Source of the DNA: Nematostella vectensis
Lineage: Eukaryota; Cnidaria; Anthozoa; Actiniaria; Edwardsiidae
Assembly (NCBI RefSeq): GCF_932526225.1
Contig: NC_064034.1
Coordinates: 4,948,001 to 5,008,000 of the forward strand
Direction of reading: 5' to 3'
Length of the DNA stretch: 60,000 nucleotides
Shown here: piece by piece, positions 1 to 8,934 of the stretch
Numbering within the stretch: the first letter of the stretch is position 1
Layout of the letters: each line of letters starts with the position of its first letter
The notes under the pieces: generated by a model
Told to the model about the DNA's origin: nothing
Databases searched by the model: none
What the model saw: only the letters and a program-made list of their open reading frames with translations
Made by a program: the position numbers and the translations under genes

Positions 1-1232
1 TTTAGATGTTAGATAGAACGCTTGGCGATCGGTTAAGTTCCATTCATAGATTAGAGCCGAATATGCAAAACATCAACAGGAACTGTAATTTAGGATGTAG
101 TTTAGTTTTAACGTAAAAGTGGATTTTCCTGGCGAAAGTTGATTTGAAATCGATGTTAGATGAGTGTTTTTTTTTTCTTCTAAAAAAAAAACAACCCTAT
201 TTTTTGCATGAAAAAGGATCGCGAACAGGTGTACACCATATCCACCTGGCGTTTTAGTAAAAAAAATATATAATTTCTCTAAATATTTTAGCTTCTTATG
301 TTGTTGCTGTTAAATATGACGGGTTGGTGACGAAAATCACCTAAAATATCTAGTGCGCTCTCTGGATAAAAATATTCCAGCAAGCAACGCGAACACCACT
401 TGTGTAACTGCTTAATTTTGAAATTGGTTCTGAGTCATTTCGCCCGAGCCATGCCTTATGGTCGTGTCTCTGGAAACTAATTTAGGATAATTCTACCCGT
501 GTTTTAACTGCATGTTATTTTGCGTTAATAAAATTACTGAGCTGATGTCCTCTTCCCCAATCTTAGGTTTTGAGTAATGTCTGTTCGCGGTAAATTTGAA
601 ATTAAAAACTTCGCCAAGCCGTCGTTTTAAAAAGATTTAAACACGAACATGGATTAAAACTCGAATTGTTGCAGTCATTTTCATAATCCGAAACAACAAC
701 AAAATACTCTTATTTAGTAGTCTTCGGTCGCGTCCTATTCGCAAAGATGAACAGAATGACACCATATGTTGAACACATATTTTCTTCGTATAAAGATGAT
801 TTGCTGCTTTTTCTATCTTGAATAAAATTTTAGCAAACTTCAAATTGTCGTTGCAAAATCATTACGGCGAAAACACAGGAAATGAATCCAGATAAAGTGA
901 CAAAGAAAGTGCCGTTTTAATGTAAAGCTCCGTAAAATTGGATTAAAAAGTACTTTTTTCAATCGTCATTTTACAAATCGAATCATTATTTCGAGCTTTG
1001 GGGATGAACGGTCCGATATCTCAGGGTCCAGATCGTAGGATTCCGGACCTCAAAAGAGCCAACCAGAGCGCGCGATTCGACAGATACCGGACCACGAAAA
1101 AAATATGCACATTACATTTACAATCAAAATAAGTATAACGTCATACGAGGGTATTCAAGTGACTTTTCATTGGCATTCAAAAATTATGATAAAGTATTAT
1201 GCAAAGACTCATAACTCCTATTTTTGTTGTAG
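1..1232. other. AT-rich spacer upstream of the GPCR
   Basis: I see no convincing gene here. The only open frame over 60 codons (minus strand, 637-843) has no recognisable domain, no signal peptide and no splice signals. The last bases before the GPCR start read as a T-rich tract ending in TTGTTGTAG directly before the ATG. That resembles a 3' splice site, so a 5' untranslated exon could lie further upstream in this spacer. Confidence 0.6.
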
Positions 1233-2225
1233 ATGAACTCCACCTACGAGCAAGATCATCTGATATTAAATGCCAACTCGACAGCAGAAAGATCGAGGAG
1301 CATGACTTACACATTTATGCCTCTAGAATACCCCGCCAAGGTCTCCCTGACAGTAACAGCCTACACCATAGGCATTCTTGCTGCAGTCGGCAACGCACTC
1401 ATCATCCACTTTACAAGAACAGAAAAGCGCGCAGCAAGAGCCCTAGGCAGGGCACACGCCTCTTATTTCGTGCTGAGCCTCGCCACGTCCGATCTTTGCG
1501 CAAGTATCATAAGTATACCTTTGTCAACTACACAGATGTTTATCGATTTCCTCACGAGTGATTGGAGATGCAAAGCGTATCGAACTGTGATTATTTCATT
1601 TCCAGTGATTACTATCAACAACCTCGTAGTCATTGCGGTAGAACGATACCTAGCGGTGCTCCGTCCCTTCCACCTTCCTTCTAACCGACTTGTCAAGGTA
1701 CTTATCGCCGGTGCTTGGGTTGCTGGCGTGCTAATGACCATGGTGTATACTGCAACAAGCGGAATGATCCCAGCCATCATCGATCAAGATCATTTCACCC
1801 TGGTCTGCTTCACTGACGATACCGTGACCACGCACAGAGTCATGGTCCTGATATTTATCGTGATTATGAACCTAATCCCTACTATTGGGTTACTCATCAT
1901 CGCTATCCTCATCACCAGGCACCTAAATAAGAGAACAGTGTCGCCTGAAGTACGCTCCAATCAGAAGTCTGACGCCTGGAAGCACAAGACCACGCGAATG
2001 TTTGTCACCATTGTGGTCTCGTTCGCTGCTCCATACCTGCTGTGGTTTGTGTACATCGCTCTAAACATCACGGTCAAGCCCGACCTTCGTTTTGCTGAAG
2101 AGTTCATAATACGATACAGCTTTTCGATAATGGCCCTTTCTAACGGAATGGTAAATGTCTTCATCTACTTTTCATACATTAAGCAGCTCCGCAAAAGATT
2201 AAGGAGTGTTTTTGATAGGGCCTGA
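1233..2225 (+). CDS. Class A (rhodopsin-like) G protein-coupled receptor, orphan
   Basis: A seven-transmembrane receptor of 330 residues in one exon. It should sit in the plasma membrane and signal through heterotrimeric G proteins; the ligand is unknown. Seen in the sequence: N-glycosylation sequons at N2 and N15; TM1 about 38-60 with the Gly53-Asn54 pair; TM2 about 78-98 with LATSD (Asp87); Cys113 before TM3 and Cys192 in loop 2, the usual disulfide pair; ERY at 137-139 closing TM3; Trp162 in TM4; Pro216 in TM5; TM6 about 254-277 with Pro267; TM7 about 293-313; then a basic helix-8-like tail. Two class A hallmarks are altered. The toggle-switch Trp two residues before Pro267 is Ala265, and TM7 NPxxY reads NVFIY (308-312). 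An in-frame TAG sits immediately before the ATG, so the start is either this Met or a splice boundary at the same place. The family is certain; the subfamily is not identifiable by eye. Confidence 0.93.
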   Translation: MNSTYEQDHLILNANSTAERSRSMTYTFMPLEYPAKVSLTVTAYTIGILAAVGNALIIHFTRTEKRAARALGRAHASYFVLSLATSDLCASIISIPLSTTQMFIDFLTSDWRCKAYRTVIISFPVITINNLVVIAVERYLAVLRPFHLPSNRLVKVLIAGAWVAGVLMTMVYTATSGMIPAIIDQDHFTLVCFTDDTVTTHRVMVLIFIVIMNLIPTIGLLIIAILITRHLNKRTVSPEVRSNQKSDAWKHKTTRMFVTIVVSFAAPYLLWFVYIALNITVKPDLRFAEEFIIRYSFSIMALSNGMVNVFIYFSYIKQLRKRLRSVFDRA

Positions 2226-2544
2226 TCGATAATTTGGTGCTTAAAGCCGCATTGTCACCAGCATACTTCCGGTCGATTACGTAACAATCTCTGATAATTT
2301 TTAACGGAAAACGCTAAAACTATTTAAAAATATTGAAAGAAGAGTGTCTATTGGAAGTTTCTTTGGGGATGTGATTGATAATATCTTGATATATTTAAAT
2401 ATCTCGGATTCTAATAGATTCTTTTGTTGAGGTTTCCGTCGGACCTCCGGAAGTAAACTGGTGACAATGCGGCTTTCAGAGGGGAAGTTAGCGAAGAGAA
2501 AATAAAAGAAAATGAGAGAGCAGGGCAGGAAGGGGGGGGGGGGG

Positions 2545-3705
2545 CTGTAAATATAGGGAAGGGCCAAGTAAGGCGGGCTGTAAATATAGGGAAGGGCCAA
2601 GTAAGGAGGGCTGTAAATAAAGGGAAGGGCCAATTAAGGCGGGCTGTAAATATAGGGATGGGCCAAGTAAGGCGGGCTGTAAATATAGGGAAGGGCCAAT
2701 TAAGGCGGGCTGTAAATATAGGGAAGGGCCAAGTAAGGCGGGCTGTAAATATAGGGATGGACAGAGTAAGGCGGGCTGTAAATATAGGGAAGGGCCAAGT
2801 AAGGCGGGCTGTAAATATAGGGAGGGGCCAAGTAAGGCGGGCTGTAAATATAGGGAAGGGCCAAGTAAGGCGGGCTGTAAATATAGGGAAGGGCCAATTA
2901 AGGCGGGCTGTAAATATAAGGAAGGGCCAAGTAAGGCGGGCTGTAAATATAGGGATGGGCAGAGTAAGGCGGGCTGTAAATATAGGGAAGGGCCAAGTAA
3001 CGCGGGATGTAAATATAGGGAAGGGCCAAGTAAGGCAGGGTGTAAATATAGGGATGGGCCAAGTAAGGCGGGGTGTAAATATAGGGAAGGGCCAAGTAAG
3101 GCGGGCTGTAAATATAGGGAAGGGCCAATTAAGGCGGGCTGTAAATATAGGGAAGGGCCAAGTAAGGCAAGCTGTAAATATAGGGAAGGGCCAAGAAAGG
3201 CGGGCTGTAAATATAGGGAAGGGCCAAGTAAGGCGGGCTGTAAATATAGGGAAGGGCCAAGTAAGGCGGGCTGTAAATATAGGGAAGGGCCAAGTAAGGC
3301 GGGCTGTAAATATAGGGAAGGGCCAAGTAAGGCGGGCTGTAAATATAGGGAAGGGCCAAGTAAGGCGGGCTGTAAATATAGGGAAGGGCCAAGTAAGGCG
3401 GGCTGTAAATATAGGGAAGGGCCAAGTAAGGCGGGCTGTAAATATAGGGAAGGGCCAAGTTAGGCGGGCTGTAAATATAGGGAAGGGCCAAGTAAGGCGG
3501 GCTGTAAATATAGGGAAGGGCCAAGTAAGGCGGGCTGTAAATATAGGGAAGAGCCAAGTAAGGCGGGCTGTAAATATAGGGAAGGGCCAAGTAAGGCGGG
3601 CTGTAAATATAGGGAAGGGCCAAGTAAGGCGGGCTGTAAATATAGGGAAGGGCCAAGCAAGGGGGGGGGGTGTAAAAATATAGGGAAGGGCCAAGTAAGG
3701 CCAAA
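2545..3705. repeat. 33-bp minisatellite, about 35 copies
   Basis: Tandem units of 33 bp with core GTAAATATAGGGAAGGGCC followed by AAGTAAGGCGGGCT. The middle copies are almost identical; copies near the left edge carry more substitutions (GAAGGGCCAATTAAGG, GATGGGCAGAG). Because 33 is a multiple of three and the unit lacks stops in several frames, long open frames appear on both strands with 11-residue periods. None is credible as a protein, since several frames are open at once. A G13 run (2532-2544) and a G10 run (3661-3670) mark the left and right ends, replacing the GGCGGG of a normal unit. Confidence 0.97.
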
Positions 3706-3934
3706 TATACAAGGGCACAGAAAGGATCTGTTCCGCAGCCCTTTTTTTTATTTTGCTGCCTGTGAAGATGCTGGGAATATTTTTGGGGGAGCTGGAGCGG
3801 ATGCTTGGGAATATCGTCCCGATCGGTTGGGTAAACGGACAATTATTCATGTGCTAAAATGCCAAACCAATGCTGGCTGGGTCCCTCCTGGAAAAAAGGA
3901 ACAGATTTTTCCCCAGCAACTTTTGAAACGACCA

Positions 3935-5428
3935 CCGTGGCTAAAAAATCTTGTCTAGAGGAGGGAATACCACAAGGGTCGTGGCTAGAAAATCTTGTCT
4001 AGGGGAGGGAATGCCATAATGGCCGTGGCTAAAAAATCTTGTCTAGGGGAGGGAATGCCATAATGGCCGTAGCTAGAAAATCTTGTCAAGGGGAGGGAAT
4101 GCCATAACTGCCGTAGCTAGAAAATCTTGTCTAGGGGAGGGAATGACATAACGGCCGTAGCTAGAAAATCTTGTCTAGGGGAGGGAATGCCATAACTGCC
4201 GTAGCTAGAAAATCTTGTCTAGGGAAGGGAATGCCATAACGGCCGTAGCTAGAAAATCTTGACCAGAGGTTATGCCGTAACGGCCGTAGCTAAAAAATCT
4301 TGACCAGAGGAGGTTATGCCGTAACGGCCGTAGCTAGAAAATCTTGACCAGAGGAGGTTATGCCGTAACGGCCGTAGCTAGAAAATCTTGACCAGAGGAG
4401 GTTATGCCGTAACGGCCGTAGCTAGAAAATCTTGACCAGAGGAGGTTATGCCGTAACGGCCGTAGCTAGAAAATCTTGTCTAGAGGAGGTTATGCCGTAA
4501 CGGCCGTAGCTAGAAAATCTTGTCTAGGGGAGGGAATGCCATAACGGCCGTAGCTAGAAAATCTTGTCTAGGTGAGAGAATGCCATAATGGCCGTAGCTA
4601 GAAAATCTTGTCTAGGGGAGGTTATGCCGTAACGGCCGTAGCTAGAAAATCTTGTCTAGGGGAGGGAATGCCATAACGGCCGTAGCTAGAAAATCTTGTC
4701 TAGGTGAGAGAATGCCATAATGGCCGTAGCTAGAAAATCTTGTCTAGGGGAGGTTATGCCGTAACGGCCGTAGCTAGAACATCTTGACCAGAGGAGGTTA
4801 TGCCGTAACGGCCGTAGCTAGAAAATCTTGACCAGAGGAGGTTATGCCGTAACGGCCGTAGCTAGAAAATCTTGTCAAGGGGAGGGAATGCCATAACTGC
4901 CGTAGCTAGAAAATCTTGTCTAGGGGAGGGAATGCCATAATGGCCGTAGCTAGAAAATCTTGTCCAGAGGAGGTTATGCCGTAACGGCCGTAGCTAAAAA
5001 ATCTTGACCAGAGGAGGTTATGCCGTAACTGCCGTAGCTAGAAAATCTTGTCTAGGGGAGGTTATGCCGTAACGGCCGTAGCTAGAAAATCTTGTCTAGG
5101 GGAGGTTATGCCGTAACGGCCGTAGCTAAAAAATCTTGACCAGAGGAGGTTATGCCGTAACTGCCGTAGCTAGAAAATCTTGTCTAGGGGAGGTTATGCC
5201 ATAACGGCCGTAGCTAGAAAATCTTGTCTAGGGGAGGGAATGCCATAATTGCCGTAGCTAGAAAATCTTGACCAGAGGAGGTTATGCCGTAACGGCCGTA
5301 GCTAGAAAATCTTGTCAAGGGGAGGGAATGCCATAATGGCCGTAGCTAGAAAATCTTGTCTAGGGGAGGTTATGCCGTAACGGCCGTAGCTAGAAAATCT
5401 TGTCTAGGGGAGGTTTTGCCGTAACGGC
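3935..5428. repeat. 44-bp minisatellite, about 34 copies
   Basis: Tandem 44-bp units with invariant core CGTAGCTAGAAAATCTTG. The spacing was measured between successive CGTAG starts (4156 and 4200). The second half exists in linked variants: TCTAGGGG followed by GAATGCCATAA, or ACCAGAGG followed by TTATGCCGTAA. A recombinant class joins TCTAGGGG to TTATGCCGTAA. Most units contain the palindrome ACGGCCGT. The first copies at the left edge are the most divergent (CGTGGCTA). Confidence 0.96.
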
Positions 5429-6663
5429 TGATTGCAATGGGTATTCTTGGGTGGTGGAAGAGATCATCCCTAGCATTCGGTGATTTTATTAAGACGGCCA
5501 TTTCCATGAATATATAACATATTTACAATTAAAATATGATGTACAATAAATTCAATTAAATAAATAAAGCTTAGGTCAGCCCTTACATGTTGTTCGATTA
5601 CTGTGCGAGCCTTATTAACATATAACTGTATATGCTCATTGCAGTGCCAAGCTTCCAATAAGCGCCCCATTCTTATTTAGCGGTAATGATGACGATATCA
5701 CTGCTGGTTGTCATGGTGATAATGCTGATAATGATTATGACGATAGCGGTTTTGGTTGCCATGGTGATAATATTGGTAACAATTTCGATTATGAAAAAAG
5801 ATGATTTCCATTGAGTCCGATCGCGCAGAAATCAAACAATTAAAAGAGCTTTCGATTGATCAGTCCGGGATTGTAGTGCGAATATTTCAACGACTAAATA
5901 TATATATTTTTTGTTATCCGTTTATTCTAAGCCTCGTAAATAACAAAGTAAGGTAAGGTATTTGCTAAGACATTTCCAATGTCTTAGCAAATACCATCGC
6001 CATCTTTTCCTAACTTTTAAAAGTCCGGTAGATATTGTTATTTGATGCTGTTGGTGTTTTCCTCTGAACTTTCCTGGTAATTCCCAAAGATAAGCTTACG
6101 AAATCGCAGACAACATCTTCTGCTACCGGCTCTCATTTGGGGTTAGTCAGTTTCTTTCTGAATCCGGAATCCTGTGGTAAGAATTTTATTTTCTTATTTT
6201 TTCGCACCCTCGCCCCAGCGCACCTCGGCCTTCGCGATTCCCAATATCCGAAAACGAACAAGCCCGAATGAGAGCCGGCTAGCAAGCTAAAACTTATAGC
6301 GCCTGAAATTGGTTAAAGCGAGTGCCCGAGATCGGCTAAAATCCGACCGAATTATTTAATTAGTATTAAATTCAAAGTATTCAATTTGTTTTTATTTTAA
6401 GACAGGCTTCTCGGTAGTGACGCCTAAGATTTAAAAGCCTCCCGGTGTGGAAACTAACAATTTGATATTCCTCTAATTTTTCTTTTAAATGCTCCAGTTT
6501 TGCATCCTCGAAAAAGATGAAAACGGAAAATGTTATGCATTTTTGTGATCTCCCGATACCTCGAATACATTTCTATTAAACCAGATTACCCTATATTACA
6601 AGTGTAGAATAATAAAATACATCTTTTAAATATAAAGGGATCGGGACTTTGAATAAGACCTAC
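5429..6663. other. Spacer without a confirmed gene
   Basis: No complete gene is visible. It holds an imperfect duplication in which GTTGTCATGGTGATAAT near 5706 recurs as GTTGCCATGGTGATAAT near 5754, a perfect hairpin (5957-5995), a 12-bp inverted repeat (CCGGCTCTCATT at 6126-6137 against AATGAGAGCCGG at 6267-6278), and a short exon-like minus-strand frame at 5587-5670. If the minus-strand exon group at 6.7-8.2 kb continues, its next exon could be in here, but I could not identify one. Confidence 0.5.
5957..5995. repeat. Perfect 17-bp inverted repeat with 5-nt loop
   Basis: Left arm GGTATTTGCTAAGACAT (5957-5973), loop TTCCA, right arm ATGTCTTAGCAAATACC (5979-5995), with no mismatch. The next outward pair is A/A, so the stem ends there. 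It is too short for a typical animal pre-miRNA and has no flanking target-site duplication that I can see. It could be a cruciform-forming site or the remnant of a foldback element. Confidence 0.85.
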
Positions 6664-6796
6664 CTGATTTCTCTTCTTCTTCTTCCTCCTCGGATGATTC
6701 CTTGAAAATAATTCGTAGAACATCAATGATATCCTCTCTAGGAAAACTAGGCTTGCGAGCATAGATATGTTGCCTACTAGGCAACCTATGTTGTCC
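6664..6796 (-). CDS. Internal coding exon D of the minus-strand gene (acidic segment)
   Basis: 133-nt exon giving 44 codons plus one base. It lies between an acceptor ending CCCCTAGTAG and a donor CAG|GTAGGT. The product starts GQHRLPSRQ, contains FPREDIIDVLRIIF, and ends in a run of seven Glu followed by Lys-Ser. An in-frame TAG directly before the first codon forces the boundary. The exon starts in phase 0, which matches the CCG|GTTAGT donor of exon C. The acidic stretch has no diagnostic domain. Confidence 0.6.
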
Positions 6797-7027
6797 CTAC
6801 TAGGGGTGGGTTGGGTGGAAGTGCCAGGGATCCTTGAAGACATACTACAATATACTACTTACCCAGGGGGGGAAAGGGCACTGTTGCATGACCAACAGGG
6901 ACTGGGACACAAATCTTACGAAGCAGGGGTGGGGTAAGGCCAACGGGGAAATTGAGAAATATCTTATCAGGGGAAAGCTTGGGCCCCGTCACACAACAGG
7001 CAGGAAGTGTAACAAAATCTTACTAAC

Positions 7028-7273
7028 CGGAGGAGGGGTAGGTGGCGGTGTAGGCTCTGGGGGTGGGGTGCGGGGTGGTGATGATACTGGAGAGTCGCCA
7101 AAGTAAGGCAAGTCCCAGAGTAGTGCGGTGGCCTGCTTCTCTTGCTCCAGGCGGTTTAGCTGTCGCTCCAGGGCGGGGATACTGGCGAGGGACAGCCTTC
7201 GGGGCGTGGTCCCAGGGGACATGTAGATGTCGGTAGGTGCAAGGGAAAGGCTGTCTGATATGGTACTGAGGGT
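7028..7273 (-). CDS. Internal coding exon C of the minus-strand gene (coiled-coil and proline-rich)
   Basis: 246-nt exon, 82 codons, between acceptor GTCTCTAG (stop in frame just upstream) and donor CCG|GTTAGT. A GTAAGA donor 4 nt further on (exon end 7024) is stronger by motif but breaks phase with exon D. The product runs from a Ser/Thr-rich start through MSPGTTPRRLSLA, a short heptad-like helix ALERQLNRLEQEKQ and WDLPYFGDSP, to a proline-rich tail of repeated TPPP. Its GC content is visibly higher than the flanks. It starts in phase 0, matching the end of exon B. Confidence 0.7.
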
Positions 7274-7570
7274 CTAGAGACAATCGCATTATTACACTCA
7301 AGTCTGTTCCTAAAGCCTACGACACGCTCGCACGAGCGAATTTCAATCGCCATGTCTGTCTGCTGCAAGGGCGTCGGCAAATTTGCCGATATCTAGTCGC
7401 CTGATTCATCCGATACTGGAGATCAAATTCGCTGGCGTTTGCCACATGCTCATATGAGTGTAAAAATAGCCCAGTGTGTCGCAGAGTTAAGCGGTTCCAG
7501 CAACATCAATATTTAGCATTATAGTAGGACAATTTCAAAAACGGCTATTTGCAAAGCCCTCCAAACATAC

Positions 7571-7666
7571 CTCAAGATCTTCTTCCTTATTTTGCTGCTC
7601 AAGATCAGGGGGGTTTCGCCCCTCCATCAGCAGTGCCGCCTTTAAGTGAAGATTGGGAAATGGCAC
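7571..7666 (-). CDS. Internal coding exon B of the minus-strand gene
   Basis: 96-nt exon of exactly 32 codons. Acceptor CATTTTCAG|GTGCC and donor CTTGAG|GTATGT are both close to consensus. The product begins VPFPNLHLKAALLMEG and ends in an acidic QNKEEDLE stretch. It is phase 0 at both ends, consistent with exons A and C. No domain is recognised. Confidence 0.7.
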
Positions 7667-7851
7667 CTGAAAATGAGAGAAACGGATATGACTCCATGGG
7701 CGTATGATACCCAAGGGGCGGCGCAAAGATATCGCGAGCAAAGGGCGCCATCTCCAAGGGATTTATGGATTTATAAAATATTAAGCGGAAGATAAATTCT
7801 AGGATCTGAGCTTTCGTATATTTCTTCAATAAATTTCATTCCGGAAAAGAA

Positions 7852-7909
7852 GGGGGCAGGAAGAAGGGGGACGGGGGGGTGGGGTGGGGAGGAGAGGGGA
7901 GGAGGCAAG
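7852..7909 (+). repeat. G-rich tract with quadruplex potential
   Basis: Runs of five, seven, four and four G separated by one or two bases (within GGGGGACGGGGGGGTGGGG) sit in the intron between exons A and B. On the transcribed (minus) sense this is a pyrimidine tract. G-quadruplex formation is inferred from the run pattern only. Confidence 0.7.
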
Positions 7910-8011
7910 GCTCCCATCAATGGTATTTCTAGAAGGAAATAGATCTAATAACGGACACCACTTTCAGGGCAGGAAGTTGATTGTACTACAAGGGCTACTA
8001 TAAAGACTCAC

Positions 8012-8146
8012 GAGGTAATTTTCCATGTTTGTTGGGTCAGGCTGGAGGATCTTCTTGCCCTCATATCGGACAGAGGGGTCCTCGTAGATGTCCGACTCTG
8101 CAGTAAGCAAGGGTTCGTATGATGCATCAATTATATATTTGAATAG
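8012..8146 (-). CDS. Internal coding exon A of the minus-strand gene
   Basis: At least 45 codons ending at donor CTC|GTGAGT. The product reads LFKYIIDASYEPLLTAES and continues to a NMENYL end. The 5' boundary is uncertain. The frame stays open up to about position 8184, where an alternative acceptor ATAAGCAG lies. A start there would give a two-base split codon, the phase expected after the 46645-46731 exon. That is one weak hint that both exon groups belong to one gene. No domain is recognised. Confidence 0.6.
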
Positions 8147-8184
8147 CTTCGTTACCATAACCACGTAATAACACACACATCTAA

Positions 8185-8934
8185 CTGCTTATAGGAAAAC
8201 GATTTGGCCAAACACAACGTAAATGAACGTAAATGTTTGTCTGTTTGTTTGTTTTGTTAACAGGATTATATTGAGGGGGAAATCTTTTGTTAACTGTTTT
8301 CAAGCTTCATTTTGAAATGGTTAAGAAAACTTATAACTTGACAGCTGGAGAGAAAACAAATTTGGAAAGACTAGGCTAAAGTTATGTTTAAAGAAAGGCA
8401 TAAAAGAAAGATTATTTAACGAAAAGTCAAATAATCCAACAATTCGCATCTTCTCTAAACCATTTTCTGATAAATCCATAATTCACCTACCATACATGCT
8501 TTATTTGCTTAGGTAAAACTAAATCCACGGGAAACTTGCTAAAAAAGAAAGACTACAGTAATTGATCATTGCATGCAGTCTTCCAATCTTTATTTGTATT
8601 CTACTACTGGTAGTAAGAGCACTATATCGCCAGCAAAACACATCTGTTATTTCTCATAACAAAACAAAATTAAGAATAAATTGTAAAATTGTTATGTTTA
8701 TTAAGAAAATGGTTACTCTTGGCTACTCCTAATAAGCTTTGTCATTGAAATTCTTAAATCGTATTTATTTCTCGTGTTTGGCCTCCTAGGGAGCCCTCAA
8801 AGAACGAAAACACCGGTTATTAAACTTTTAAAAAAGGTTTCTAACTTCGACCAATCACAATTCACGTCATCCACTGTTTATAGGCGACTAGCTGTCACGT
8901 TCTCTAGCAGAACTTCGTCACCTCAGAAGGCGTG
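8185..8934. other. AT-rich spacer or intron at the left edge of the satellite
   Basis: No gene seen. The stretch 8521-8545 (starting AAATCCACGGG) resembles the sequence directly after the right end of the satellite (from 43386). Just before the array lies a CCAATCAC motif; the right flank has an ACCAATCAAA motif. Confidence 0.5.

Noticed and set aside
637-843. Minus-strand 68-codon frame upstream of the GPCR
   Set aside because: Random composition, no motif, no splice or promoter context.
2411-3850. 479-residue minus-strand open frame with LTWPFPIFTAR-type 11-residue repeats, and a 341-residue plus-strand frame over the same bases
   Set aside because: Both are direct translations of a 33-bp tandem repeat. 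Several frames are open at once on both strands, there is no signal peptide or domain, and the unique ends show no coding character.
6834-7222. Plus-strand 90-codon frame rich in Gly (6834-7106) as a gene
   Set aside because: It overlaps minus-strand exons C and D, which have matching splice sites and phase. The Gly run is the complement of the proline-rich coding tail.
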